From an uncultured Lachnospiraceae bacterium (GTDB lineage: Bacteria; Bacillota; Clostridia; Lachnospirales; Lachnospiraceae), in NCBI GenBank assembly GCA_910588285.1, contig CAJUQB010000006.1:1-64000 (forward strand): a stretch of 64,000 bases of DNA, given 5' to 3'. The position numbers and the translations under genes were made by a program. This document shows positions 7,441 through 14,707 of the stretch, piece by piece. Under the pieces are notes generated by a model. That model searched no databases, was not told the origin of the DNA, and worked only from the letters and a program-made list of their open reading frames with translations. The number at the start of each line of letters is the position of its first letter. Positions within the stretch are counted from its first letter, which is position 1.

Positions 7441-8175
7441 ATGCTTCCGATTTATATTTGTGAAGATGATGCGGCGATACTCGCTGCACAGAGAACCTTT
7501 TTAGAAAAACAGATTATGATGGAAGGTTACGATATGCAGATTGCTCTGTGCAGCAGACATCCCCAGGAAATTATTGAAGCGGTGGCAGCGCATCCAAAGA
7601 GAGGAATTTATTTTCTGGATGTGGAGCTTAAAAGTGAGCCGATGGATGGATTTATGCTGGGACAACAGATTCGGAAGTTTGATACCAGAGGTTTTCTGAT
7701 CTATGTGACTTCCTTTTCGGATCTGGCATTTGAGACATTTCGTTATCACCTGGAAGCGCTGGATTATATAGTAAAGGGCAATTCTGAAAAAATGCTGAAT
7801 GGAATGTACAAAAACCTTGCGATCATTACTGAGCGAATGAGTAAGGAGCAGGGAGAGCAAAGGGAATACTTTACAGTAAAGGTGCTGGATATTGTCAGAC
7901 ATGTTCCGGTGGATGAAATTATGTTCTTTGAAACAGGTGTCCGTACACACAGAATAGAACTTCATGGGAAAAATGAATGTATTGATTTTATTGGCAGTAT
8001 GCAGGAGCTGCAGGAGCAGTTTGGGGAGCGTTTTTTAAGGGTTCACAGGTCATATCTGGTGAATGTGAATAAGATTCAGGAGTTAGATTTAAAGCATCGG
8101 GAAATTCTTATGGAAAACGGAGAAAAATGTCTGTTTTCTAAAAGTATGAAGGGGGAGTTGTTGAGCAGAATTTAG
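7441..8175 (+). CDS. LytTR family response regulator (244 aa)
   Basis: Receiver domain at residues 1-125 with acidic pocket CEDD and phosphoacceptor Asp60 in YFLDVEL. The LytTR DNA-binding domain is at about 140-240 (FFETGVRTHRIELHG, FLRVHRSYLVNVNKI). It should be phosphorylated by the GHKL kinase encoded just upstream and probably controls the ABC exporter downstream: two 9-bp direct repeats 21 bases apart lie between this gene and the ABC gene. AgrA/ComE-type regulators bind such paired sites. Confidence 0.9.
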   Translation: MLPIYICEDDAAILAAQRTFLEKQIMMEGYDMQIALCSRHPQEIIEAVAAHPKRGIYFLDVELKSEPMDGFMLGQQIRKFDTRGFLIYVTSFSDLAFETFRYHLEALDYIVKGNSEKMLNGMYKNLAIITERMSKEQGEQREYFTVKVLDIVRHVPVDEIMFFETGVRTHRIELHGKNECIDFIGSMQELQEQFGERFLRVHRSYLVNVNKIQELDLKHREILMENGEKCLFSKSMKGELLSRI

Positions 8176-8197
8176 ATAACAGCGTTTCACAGGCCAT

Positions 8198-8227
8198 TTC
8201 AGGCAGTATGGGATATCATTCAGGCAG
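8198..8227 (+). promoter_or_regulatory. Candidate LytTR regulator binding sites
   Basis: TTCAGGCAG occurs at 8198-8206 and again at 8219-8227, a start-to-start distance of 21 bases, or two DNA turns. LytTR regulators usually bind paired direct repeats at this spacing. A likely -10 (GATAAAATATGATAC) follows about 20 bases later, before the ABC exporter genes. Confidence 0.5.
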
Positions 8228-8335
8228 AATTCAGCATAAAGGTGATAAAATATGATACGATACTTCCATCATAATTACTCTGGGACAGAAAAACAGGGCA
8301 ATTATAAAGAAAATATTTAGAAAGAGGGTTATGTT

Positions 8336-9202
8336 ATGGAACAAAATGTATTACTGGATTTATCACATATTTCCAAACGCTATAAGACGGAACTGGCGCT
8401 TAAGGATATCAATATTACGCTTCATAAAGGCGAAATTCTTGGATTTTTAGGGCCGTCGGGCGCCGGAAAAACTACCACGATTAAAATAATCACAGGACAG
8501 TTAAGGCAGACATCCGGAGAGGCAAAAATTCTTGATACAGATACGGTTAATATTGATGAATCAATTTATGAAAAAATTGGTGTGGTTTCTGATCAGAGCG
8601 GAATTTATGAGAAAATGACAGTATGGCAGAATTTAAGTATGTTTGCAAAAATATGGCGTGTCCCCAGTGTAAGAGTAGAGGAAGTCTTACATCAGGTGGA
8701 ATTGTATGAACATCGGAAAAAGCCGGCAGGTAAACTTTCCAGGGGGCAGACGCAAAGACTTGTTTTGGCCAGGGCAGTCCTTCATAAGCCAAGAATTTTA
8801 TTTCTTGACGAGCCCACAAGCGGATTGGATCCATCGACTGCGGTATCTATTCATAAAATGTTGCTGGGACTGAAAGAAGAAGGTATGTCAATTTTTTTGA
8901 CTACACATAACATGGAAGAAGCCACAAAACTTTGTGACAGAGTTGCACTTTTGTATCAGGGGAAAATTGTCGAGTGTGGATCGCCCAAAGAACTTTGCCT
9001 GAAATATAATCAAAATAAAAAATACCATCTGCTTTTGAATAATCAGGAAGAAGTCATCTTAGAGCAGAGTCCTCAAAATATTGCAAAAATATCAGAATGG
9101 ATGCAGAGAGATGAAATACAGTGTATTCATTCCTGTGAGCCAACATTGGAACGTGTATTTTTGCAGGTAACAGGGGCATCCCTTGGATTAGCCAGTATGT
9201 GA
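8336..9202 (+). CDS. ABC transporter ATP-binding protein (288 aa)
   Basis: Walker A GPSGAGKTT near residue 42, a signature LSRGQ (variant of LSGGQ), Walker B ILFLDEPTSGLD and switch His in TTHNMEEA. The C-terminal 60 residues form the extra domain usual in exporters of the antibiotic/bacteriocin type. It pairs with the ABC-2 permease that begins 14 bases after its stop. Its position after a GHKL/LytTR pair suggests a peptide-induced exporter or self-protection pump; the substrate is unknown. AGAAAGAGGG precedes the start. Confidence 0.9.
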   Translation: MEQNVLLDLSHISKRYKTELALKDINITLHKGEILGFLGPSGAGKTTTIKIITGQLRQTSGEAKILDTDTVNIDESIYEKIGVVSDQSGIYEKMTVWQNLSMFAKIWRVPSVRVEEVLHQVELYEHRKKPAGKLSRGQTQRLVLARAVLHKPRILFLDEPTSGLDPSTAVSIHKMLLGLKEEGMSIFLTTHNMEEATKLCDRVALLYQGKIVECGSPKELCLKYNQNKKYHLLLNNQEEVILEQSPQNIAKISEWMQRDEIQCIHSCEPTLERVFLQVTGASLGLASM

Positions 9203-9215
9203 GAGGAGTATTAAT

Positions 9216-9956
9216 ATGGATCATATCAATAAATTAACAGCAGTTGCACAGATTAAATGGATTTGTATCAGCCGCAATACGGCGATTATGATCGGGCCGC
9301 TTCTGACCGTGGCCATGGTATGGATATTCAAAATTTTATATAGCATCAATTCGGGAGGTGAGTTATCACCAATTCTGGTGTCTTTGATCCTGAGTCTGGG
9401 AATTTCCCTTAATTTGTGTATAGATGGATTCCTGATGGTAGGAACTGCCATTGCAGAAGAGAAAGAGAAACATACGTTACGGGTCTTAATGACGTCATCA
9501 ATCACTGGAATGCAGTATTTTATCGGAAGTATTCTGTTTCCATTTGTGCTGATGAATATAATCAATATTGTAGTATTGGTGATTAGTGGTATTTCCATGA
9601 GCCAGGTATCTGTTGCGGCTTTCTTACTGGTCAGTGCGGCAGCCTCTCTGATCAGTTGTGTAATGGGAATGATTGTCGGTATCTGTGCCAAAAGCCAGAT
9701 GAATGCAAATTTGATTTCATATCCATTGATGATCGTGTTTATGATGATTCCAATGTTCGGAAATTTTTCCGAAAAATTGCACCATATCTCAGGATTTTTG
9801 TTTACCGGGGTGTTGACGGAGATGGCAAGTGGATTTGCAGAGGGAATGTCATATACCTTAAAACCTCTGGATATCGCAGTGCTTATGGGAGAATTAATCA
9901 TTAGCATTCTTGTATTTTTAATACTTTATCGAAGAAATGGATATGAAAAAGACTGA
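9216..9956 (+). CDS. ABC-2 type transporter permease (246 aa)
   Basis: Six hydrophobic segments. A cytoplasmic stretch after the second has the EEKEKHTLRVL motif typical of ABC-2 permeases. It forms the membrane part of an exporter with the ATPase upstream; AGAGGAG sits before the start. With one ATPase and one permease per operon the active complex would be a dimer of each. The cargo cannot be told from the sequence; no precursor peptide gene is visible next to it. Confidence 0.85.
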   Translation: MDHINKLTAVAQIKWICISRNTAIMIGPLLTVAMVWIFKILYSINSGGELSPILVSLILSLGISLNLCIDGFLMVGTAIAEEKEKHTLRVLMTSSITGMQYFIGSILFPFVLMNIINIVVLVISGISMSQVSVAAFLLVSAAASLISCVMGMIVGICAKSQMNANLISYPLMIVFMMIPMFGNFSEKLHHISGFLFTGVLTEMASGFAEGMSYTLKPLDIAVLMGELIISILVFLILYRRNGYEKD

Positions 9957-10033
9957 TACAATTCAGACAGGGTAAGGTAAGCCTATCTGCTTTTCAAATT
10001 GCTTTATGAAATGGCTTTGGTCGCAAAAAAATG

Positions 10034-10063
10034 TGGACAAAGCCACTTCTGTTATGATAAAAT
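10034..10063 (+). promoter_or_regulatory. Promoter of the toxin-antitoxin pair
   Basis: TGGACA at 10034-10039 and TAAAAT at 10058-10063 are spaced by 18 bases, 33 bases before the antitoxin start. The antitoxin probably binds here and represses its own operon, as in other Phd/YefM systems. Confidence 0.45.
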
Positions 10064-10095
10064 TACGATAGAATTAAGATAAGGAGACGTGATGT

Positions 10096-10353
10096 ATGAT
10101 ACAGATCAGACCTGTTTCAGACCTTAGAAATAAATTTCCAGACATTGAAAAGCTCGTGAATGAAGGGGAGCCAGTATACCTTACAAAAAATGGATATGGC
10201 GCTATGGTGGTTCTCAGCCTGGACATGTATTCCCGGCTTACAGATGGCGTAGAGGCGGCACTGGACAAGGCAGATCTGTCAGCCGCAGAGAACAGCAGAA
10301 GAATGACACATGAGGAAGTGTTTGGGAGCCTTCGGGGGAAAATAAATGTATGA
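10096..10353 (+). CDS. Phd/YefM family antitoxin (85 aa)
   Basis: The N-terminal half matches the Phd/YefM DNA-binding fold (RPVSDLRNKFPDIEKLVNEG, VYLTKNGYGAMVVLS). The C-terminal part is charged and would wrap the toxin. It overlaps the toxin gene by eight bases, the usual arrangement. The start has AAGGAGACGTG upstream. Expected role: neutralise the ParE-like toxin and autoregulate the operon. Confidence 0.9.
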   Translation: MIQIRPVSDLRNKFPDIEKLVNEGEPVYLTKNGYGAMVVLSLDMYSRLTDGVEAALDKADLSAAENSRRMTHEEVFGSLRGKINV

Positions 10354-10675
10354 TAAGAGATACAGATTACGTTATCTGCCGCTTTTTTATGAAGATCTTG
10401 ACGAAAAGATAATGTATATCGCTGAAAAGCTGAAAAACCCAAAAGCTGCCAGTGACCTGTTGGATAAAGTTGAGAAAGCCATACTGGACCGGCTTCCAGT
10501 GGCAGAATCCTTTGAACCATATCATTCCATCCGGGAGCGGAAATATACCTATTATCGCATCTATGTTGATAATTTTATAATCTATTATGTAGTGATCTAT
10601 GATGAGGAGCTTTCCCCAATTATGGAAGTGAGGAGATTTCTTTATAACCGGCAGGATCAACGCAGGTTGGTATAG
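10346..10675 (+). CDS. RelE/ParE superfamily toxin (109 aa)
   Basis: Typical helix-hairpin-sheet order: YRLRYLPLFYEDLDEKIMYI, a long helix (KAASDLLDKVEKAILDR), then strands YTYYRIYVDNFIIYYVV and a C-terminal VRRFLYNRQD. The conserved basic/aromatic residues of ParE/RelE proteins are present. It should act on ribosome-bound mRNA or gyrase; which one cannot be decided from sequence. The start overlaps the antitoxin end by eight bases. Confidence 0.88.
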   Translation: MYDKRYRLRYLPLFYEDLDEKIMYIAEKLKNPKAASDLLDKVEKAILDRLPVAESFEPYHSIRERKYTYYRIYVDNFIIYYVVIYDEELSPIMEVRRFLYNRQDQRRLV

Positions 10676-10734
10676 ATCAGAAAATCATAATTCCCATAAG
10701 TCCGCATAAAGGATAAATGAGTGGAGAACTTTAT

Positions 10735-10887
10735 CTATCGCTTCCTGCCAATATAACGATAGACATTTTTCTAATATTGAAGATATTCATTTCCAAATGC
10801 ACTAAGCAGAAAGTCCTCCTCCACATTGACGATCTCATAGAAAGCAATAAAAGCTGCTATGGAAATCAGCTTAAATACCATTGCCAT
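10735..10887 (-). pseudogene. Remnant of an isoprenylcysteine/phospholipid methyltransferase-like gene
   Basis: From an ATG at 10887, with AAAGGTG just upstream, the frame reads AAFIAFYEIVNVEEDFLLSAF and GNEYLQY, then a stop at 10773-10771, then KNVYRYIGRKR and a second stop. EE..LL..FG..Y..Y...V.RYIGR is the C-terminal signature of membrane methyltransferases of the ICMT/PEMT group. The N-terminal membrane part is missing and a TAG interrupts the tail, so this is a broken gene. It follows the HxlR gene on the same strand. Confidence 0.45.
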
Positions 10888-10905
10888 TCACCTTTCAAAA
10901 TAAAA

Positions 10906-11235
10906 CTATGTATTAAGGTTTTCATCACCCCATTGCTTCATATGCTCAAAGACAGGAATGAAGCTTTTGCCCAGATCCGTAAGGTTATATTCCACATGAG
11001 GAGGGACTTCCTTATAATCATGGCGGGTAATAAAGCCGTCGGCTTCCAATTCCCGAAGCTGCTTTGTCAGGCTTGATTCCGTAATATCGCCGATATGCCT
11101 GCGAAGCTCCCCGAAGCGGTGTATATCCCGAAAGGCAATATAATAAATAATTTCAATTTTCCATTTACCACCTAAAATTTTCTGTATGGTAGAAACTGTT
11201 TTGCAGCGTTCAACAGCCAGTGTACTTTTCTTCAT
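10906..11235 (-). CDS. HxlR family transcriptional regulator (109 aa)
   Basis: Winged-helix HxlR fold: an early Cys (VERCKTVSTIQKILGGKWKI), helix pair FGELRRHIGDITESSLTKQL, wing and C-terminal EYNLTDLGKSFIPVFEHMKQW. HxlR proteins respond to electrophiles, often through the N-terminal Cys (Cys11 here). GGAAAGGGGTGG precedes the start. It is divergent from the radical SAM genes; the 250-base spacer holds several GTAC half sites. Its own downstream gene is broken, so the current target is probably the divergent operon. Confidence 0.9.
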   Translation of the reverse strand: MKKSTLAVERCKTVSTIQKILGGKWKIEIIYYIAFRDIHRFGELRRHIGDITESSLTKQLRELEADGFITRHDYKEVPPHVEYNLTDLGKSFIPVFEHMKQWGDENLNT

Positions 11236-11286
11236 TTTTCCACCCCTTTCCGAAACAGTATATCACACATTTCCGTATAAAACAAT

Positions 11287-11328
11287 GTACCGTCCCAATA
11301 TAGGTACTACAAAAAAGTACAGTACTTG
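11287..11328. promoter_or_regulatory. Cluster of GTAC half sites, candidate HxlR operators
   Basis: GTACC at 11287 and GGTAC at 11303 form an inverted pair with 11 bases between; AAGTACAGTACTT at 11315-11327 is a perfect 13-base palindrome. HxlR-family operators are commonly built from such GTAC-type half sites. The cluster lies between the HxlR gene and the divergent radical SAM genes. Confidence 0.5.
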
Positions 11329-11360
11329 TAAAATAAATGTATAAAAGTATAATAAGTATA

Positions 11361-11461
11361 AAATCAAGGAAGCACCCAGAGGGTATACCACTATGGCAAA
11401 AAACATGCCATAAATCAAGGAAACACCCAGAGGGTATACCATTATGGCAAAAACATGCCAC
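11361..11461 (+). repeat. Two tandem 51-bp repeats with hairpins before the radical SAM genes
   Basis: The unit runs AAATCAAGGAAGCACCCAGA and on; the second copy begins at 11412 with few changes. Each unit holds GGGTATACC and a short stem TATGGCA/TGCCATA. The second ends 24 bases before the radical SAM start. It lies in the presumed leader of that transcript, so it may act as a paired RNA or protein site. Confidence 0.8.
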
Positions 11462-11484
11462 AATTAAAGAAAGGAGTTACATAT

Positions 11485-12384
11485 ATGCACTATACTGGAA
11501 CAATTTGGCGGCCGCCGTACGAGGCATCATCACTTCTAATCGAGGTGACAGCTGGCTGTACACATCACAAGTGTAAGTTTTGTACCTTGTATCATGATTT
11601 GCCATTCAAATTCAGAATGTCCTCCAGGAAGGATATTGAATCCGATCTGCAGGAGGTGAAAAAAGCAGTCAAGGGTTTAAGCAGCGGATGCATAGACCGG
11701 GTATTTCTGACAGGAGCTAACCCATTTGTTTTGTCCTATGACAAATTAGCTGCAATTGCAGAGCTGATTCACAAATACCTTCCGTCCGTAAAATCCATTG
11801 GCTCCTTTGCAAGGATTACAGATGTTACTCCTAAAACAGATGAGGAGCTTGCCAAACTGCGAGAATTGGGATATGACGGTTTGACAATAGGAATAGAAAC
11901 AGGTGATGATGAAGCCCTGCGGTTTATGAACAAGGGATATACTTCTGCAGACATCATAGAACAATGCCAAAGATTAGATGCAGCAGACATTCATTACAGT
12001 TTCTTCTATTTGGTAAGTATCTCTGGGGCAGGCCGTGGAGAGATTGGAGCAAAATTGACGGCTGATATATGCAATCAGATACACCCTACGCTCATTGGTG
12101 CAAATATGCTTACAATCTATCCTGATTCTGAGCTTTATGCAGAAATACAGCGTGGGAACTGGCGGGAAGAAAGCGAACTTGAAAAATACAAAGAGATTCA
12201 AACGCTGATCGAAAACCTGCAGATACCTGTTATCTTTGCAGCGATGGGAGCCTCCAATGCCTACCAGTTTTATGGACAGCTGCCAAAGGACAGGAAAAAG
12301 CTGCTGTCCTTTCTTAATAAAATTATAGAAAATGTCAGCGAAGAGGAATTGAGGAATTACAGAAAGAGCGTACACCATCTGTAA
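11485..12384 (+). CDS. Radical SAM protein, first of a tandem pair (299 aa)
   Basis: Near the N-terminus, GCTHHKCKFCTLY carries the iron-sulfur Cys set, but spaced C-x4-C-x2-C instead of the common C-x3-C-x2-C. TGANPF and TIGIETGDDEALRFMNKGY fit the TIM-barrel core of an Elp3/HemN-like radical SAM protein. The protein is just the core with a short helical C-terminus. AAAGGAG at about 11469 supports the ATG at 11485. The next gene, 18 bases on, is a close paralogue, so the two probably work as a pair. The reaction is unknown. Confidence 0.85.
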   Translation: MHYTGTIWRPPYEASSLLIEVTAGCTHHKCKFCTLYHDLPFKFRMSSRKDIESDLQEVKKAVKGLSSGCIDRVFLTGANPFVLSYDKLAAIAELIHKYLPSVKSIGSFARITDVTPKTDEELAKLRELGYDGLTIGIETGDDEALRFMNKGYTSADIIEQCQRLDAADIHYSFFYLVSISGAGRGEIGAKLTADICNQIHPTLIGANMLTIYPDSELYAEIQRGNWREESELEKYKEIQTLIENLQIPVIFAAMGASNAYQFYGQLPKDRKKLLSFLNKIIENVSEEELRNYRKSVHHL

Positions 12385-12402
12385 GTACGAGGAGGAACAA
12401 TC

Positions 12403-13284
12403 ATGCATTTTACAGGCAGAACCTGGCGACCGCCATATGAAGCGCATTCAGTTATCATACAGGCTACCTCTGGCTGTACCTATAGGAAATGCAGGTTTTG
12501 CAGCCTGTATAAAAACGAGTGCTTTCGCATGTCGCCCATGGAAGAATTTGAGGAAGATTTGGCAGAGATAAAAAGCCTCCAGCCATATGCAAGAAGAATC
12601 TTTTGGACAGGGGCAAATCCCTTTGCCATGAGCTATGAGAATCTGAAACTCAGAGCCCTGACGGTAAGAGATTATCTGATTAAATGCCAGACAATGGCAA
12701 TGTTTGCAAGCATCCGTGATATTAAAAATAAAGAAATATGGCAGCTTAGAAAGCTTCGGGCAATGGGCATTAACGGACTGAGCATCGGAGTGGAAAGCGG
12801 CGATGAGGAAACTCTTGCCCTTGCAAATAAAGGATATACAACTGCGGATATTCTGGAGCAATGCAGAAAATTAGACGAAGCTGGTATAGAATACTATTTT
12901 GTTTATATGACAGGTCTTGGAGGAAAAGGATGTGGATATCGAAATGCAAGGAACAGTGCAGAGCTCTTCAGCCAGCTTAATCCATACTTTATTTCCGTGG
13001 ATTCACTTACGCTTTTCCCAGACACAGAGCTGTACCAAATGGCAGAGCAGGGCTTATTTGTTCCTGCTGAGGAAAAAGAACGAATCCGTGAATTGCAGAT
13101 CCTGATCAATCGCTTACATATACGCACACACCTGTTTGCAGACACAACTTCAAATTTTACGCCAGTAACAGCATATCTTCCCTATGACCGGGAAAGGGTT
13201 ACAAACCAATTGCAATACGTGTTAGATCATACGGATGAAATGGAGATGAGGAAATATAGAAATAATTTAAAATCCTTAGGATAA
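12403..13284 (+). CDS. Radical SAM protein, second of a tandem pair (293 aa)
   Basis: Same layout as its neighbour: it begins MHFTGRTWRPPYEAHS, has GCTYRKCRFCSLY (C-x4-C-x2-C), then WTGANPFAMSYE and SIGVESGDEETLALANKGY. Similarity to the upstream protein runs end to end, which points to gene duplication. GAGGAGG precedes the start. Likely translated together with the first. The two might form a heterodimer or act in sequence; nothing in the window names a substrate. Confidence 0.85.
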   Translation: MHFTGRTWRPPYEAHSVIIQATSGCTYRKCRFCSLYKNECFRMSPMEEFEEDLAEIKSLQPYARRIFWTGANPFAMSYENLKLRALTVRDYLIKCQTMAMFASIRDIKNKEIWQLRKLRAMGINGLSIGVESGDEETLALANKGYTTADILEQCRKLDEAGIEYYFVYMTGLGGKGCGYRNARNSAELFSQLNPYFISVDSLTLFPDTELYQMAEQGLFVPAEEKERIRELQILINRLHIRTHLFADTTSNFTPVTAYLPYDRERVTNQLQYVLDHTDEMEMRKYRNNLKSLG

Positions 13285-13313
13285 GCTATGGAGCTATTGA
13301 AATATATTTCTTG

Positions 13314-13342
13314 TTGACAGACAGAACCTTTTGGATTATAAT
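13314..13342 (+). promoter_or_regulatory. Consensus promoter of the TetR-ABC operon
   Basis: TTGACA (13314-13319), 17 bases, TATAAT (13337-13342): a perfect housekeeping promoter. Its -10 overlaps the left arm of the operator palindrome, so a bound repressor would block it fully. Confidence 0.85.
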
Positions 13343-13389
13343 TAAACCGAACGATTTAAAACATATGATTTAAATCGTTCGGTTTAATT
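13340..13389. promoter_or_regulatory. 21-bp inverted repeat operator for TetR regulator
   Basis: Arms at 13340-13360 and 13369-13389 are perfect complements (AATTAAACCGAACGATTTAA and one more base), separated by 8 bases. The inner core AAACCGAACGATTT / AAATCGTTCGGTTT resembles sites of TetR-type repressors. It covers the -10 and start of the operon promoter and lies about 50 bases before the TetR gene. Confidence 0.85.
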
Positions 13390-13439
13390 TAACTATGCTC
13401 CATTTGTGGGGCAGAATATCTTAGAAAGGAAGGAACAGG

Positions 13440-14018
13440 ATGCCGCCTCAAGCAAAATTTTCAAGAGAAGAGATCATAGAAGCCGCATTGAGCCTCATAA
13501 GGGCAGAGGGAATGGAGAACCTGACCTCAAGAGCCTTAGGGACACGGCTGGGCAGCTCTGCAAGGCCGATTTTTACCGTATTTCAAAATATGGAGGAGGT
13601 ACAGCAGGCTGTCATGGAAGCAGCCAGAGAGATTTATAACGAATATGTCAAAAAGGGATTATCCGAAGAGCTGGCCTTTAAGGGCGTTGGCAAACAATAT
13701 ATATTCTTTTCCATAAATGAGCCAAAGCTGTTTCAGCTGCTCTTTATGACAGAGCATGGGAAGGCTCCCAGCTTATCCGGCGTGCTTCCCTCAATTGATG
13801 AGAATTATGAACAGATTCTCTCCTCCATTCAGCGGCCCTATGGAATGGAGAAGCATGCGGCCGAGAAGCTCTATCGCCATATGTGGCTGTATACACACGG
13901 TATTGCCACGCTATGTGCCACAAAAATGTGCAGCTTCACAGGCGAAGAGATCAGTGAAATGATGACAGAGGTATTTGTGAGTCTTTTGAAAGATGAGAAA
14001 GCAGGTGAAAGGCAATGA
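13440..14018 (+). CDS. TetR family repressor (192 aa)
   Basis: N-terminal TetR helix-turn-helix (FSREEIIEAALSLIRAEGMENLTSRALGTRLG with recognition part SARPIFTVFQNMEE), then a helical ligand domain with a WHG-type C-terminus. It is the first gene of an operon with an ABC ATPase and an FtsX permease. GAAAGGAAGGAACAGG precedes the ATG. The long palindrome on its promoter suggests tight self-repression, relieved by a compound that the pump may export. The stop overlaps the ATPase start (ATGA). Confidence 0.9.
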   Translation: MPPQAKFSREEIIEAALSLIRAEGMENLTSRALGTRLGSSARPIFTVFQNMEEVQQAVMEAAREIYNEYVKKGLSEELAFKGVGKQYIFFSINEPKLFQLLFMTEHGKAPSLSGVLPSIDENYEQILSSIQRPYGMEKHAAEKLYRHMWLYTHGIATLCATKMCSFTGEEISEMMTEVFVSLLKDEKAGERQ

Positions 14019-14707
14019 TTGAGATCCAGAATATAACAAAGTCCTATGGGAGTGAAAAGAGCAGATTTCAAGTGCTGAAGGGAATCAGCCTTGGGATTGC
14101 GGAGGGCGATTTTGCCGTAATTCTTGGAGCCTCCGGCTCAGGTAAATCTACCTTATTAAATGTGATATCAGGATTGGAAACTCCTGACAGCGGAAAGGTG
14201 CTGTACAATAGGGAGGATATTACAGCCCTGCCCGACAAGAAGCTGACTGAATTCCGCAAAAAGAATATCGGTTTTATTTTTCAGCAGTATTATCTGTTAC
14301 CCAATATGAATGTTGACAAAAATGTAAAAATGGGAGCTGACCTAACGGGTAACAAGGAATATAAGAACATGATCGAGGCAGTTGGCCTTGGAGAGAAGCT
14401 GTACAAATACCCCAGTGAGCTTTCAGGAGGTGAACAGCAGAGAGTATCGGTAGCAAGAGCCCTGGCAAAGAATCCAAAGGTATTATTTTTAGATGAGCCC
14501 ACCGGGGCATTGGATGAGCAGACCGGCCGTCAGGTACTGGACTACATCTGCAGGCTTCAGAAGAAGCTCGGCTTTACCATTGTCATGGTAACCCACAATC
14601 TGAATATTGCAGAGATGGCCAACACAGTGATCCATATGAACAGCGGGAAATTATCTGAAATCTATACAAATGAAACGCAAAAAACCGCATATGAGATTGG
14701 ATGGTGA
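14015..14707 (+). CDS. ABC transporter ATPase, LolD/MacB type (230 aa)
   Basis: Walker A GASGSGKST, Q-loop in FIFQQYYLLPNMNV, signature LSGGEQQR, Walker B VLFLDEPTGALD. This is the ATPase type that partners FtsX-like permeases in antibiotic resistance or lipoprotein-type pumps. It overlaps the TetR stop by four bases and overlaps the permease start. Likely exported molecule: the inducer of the TetR repressor (inference). Confidence 0.9.
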   Translation: MIEIQNITKSYGSEKSRFQVLKGISLGIAEGDFAVILGASGSGKSTLLNVISGLETPDSGKVLYNREDITALPDKKLTEFRKKNIGFIFQQYYLLPNMNVDKNVKMGADLTGNKEYKNMIEAVGLGEKLYKYPSELSGGEQQRVSVARALAKNPKVLFLDEPTGALDEQTGRQVLDYICRLQKKLGFTIVMVTHNLNIAEMANTVIHMNSGKLSEIYTNETQKTAYEIGW

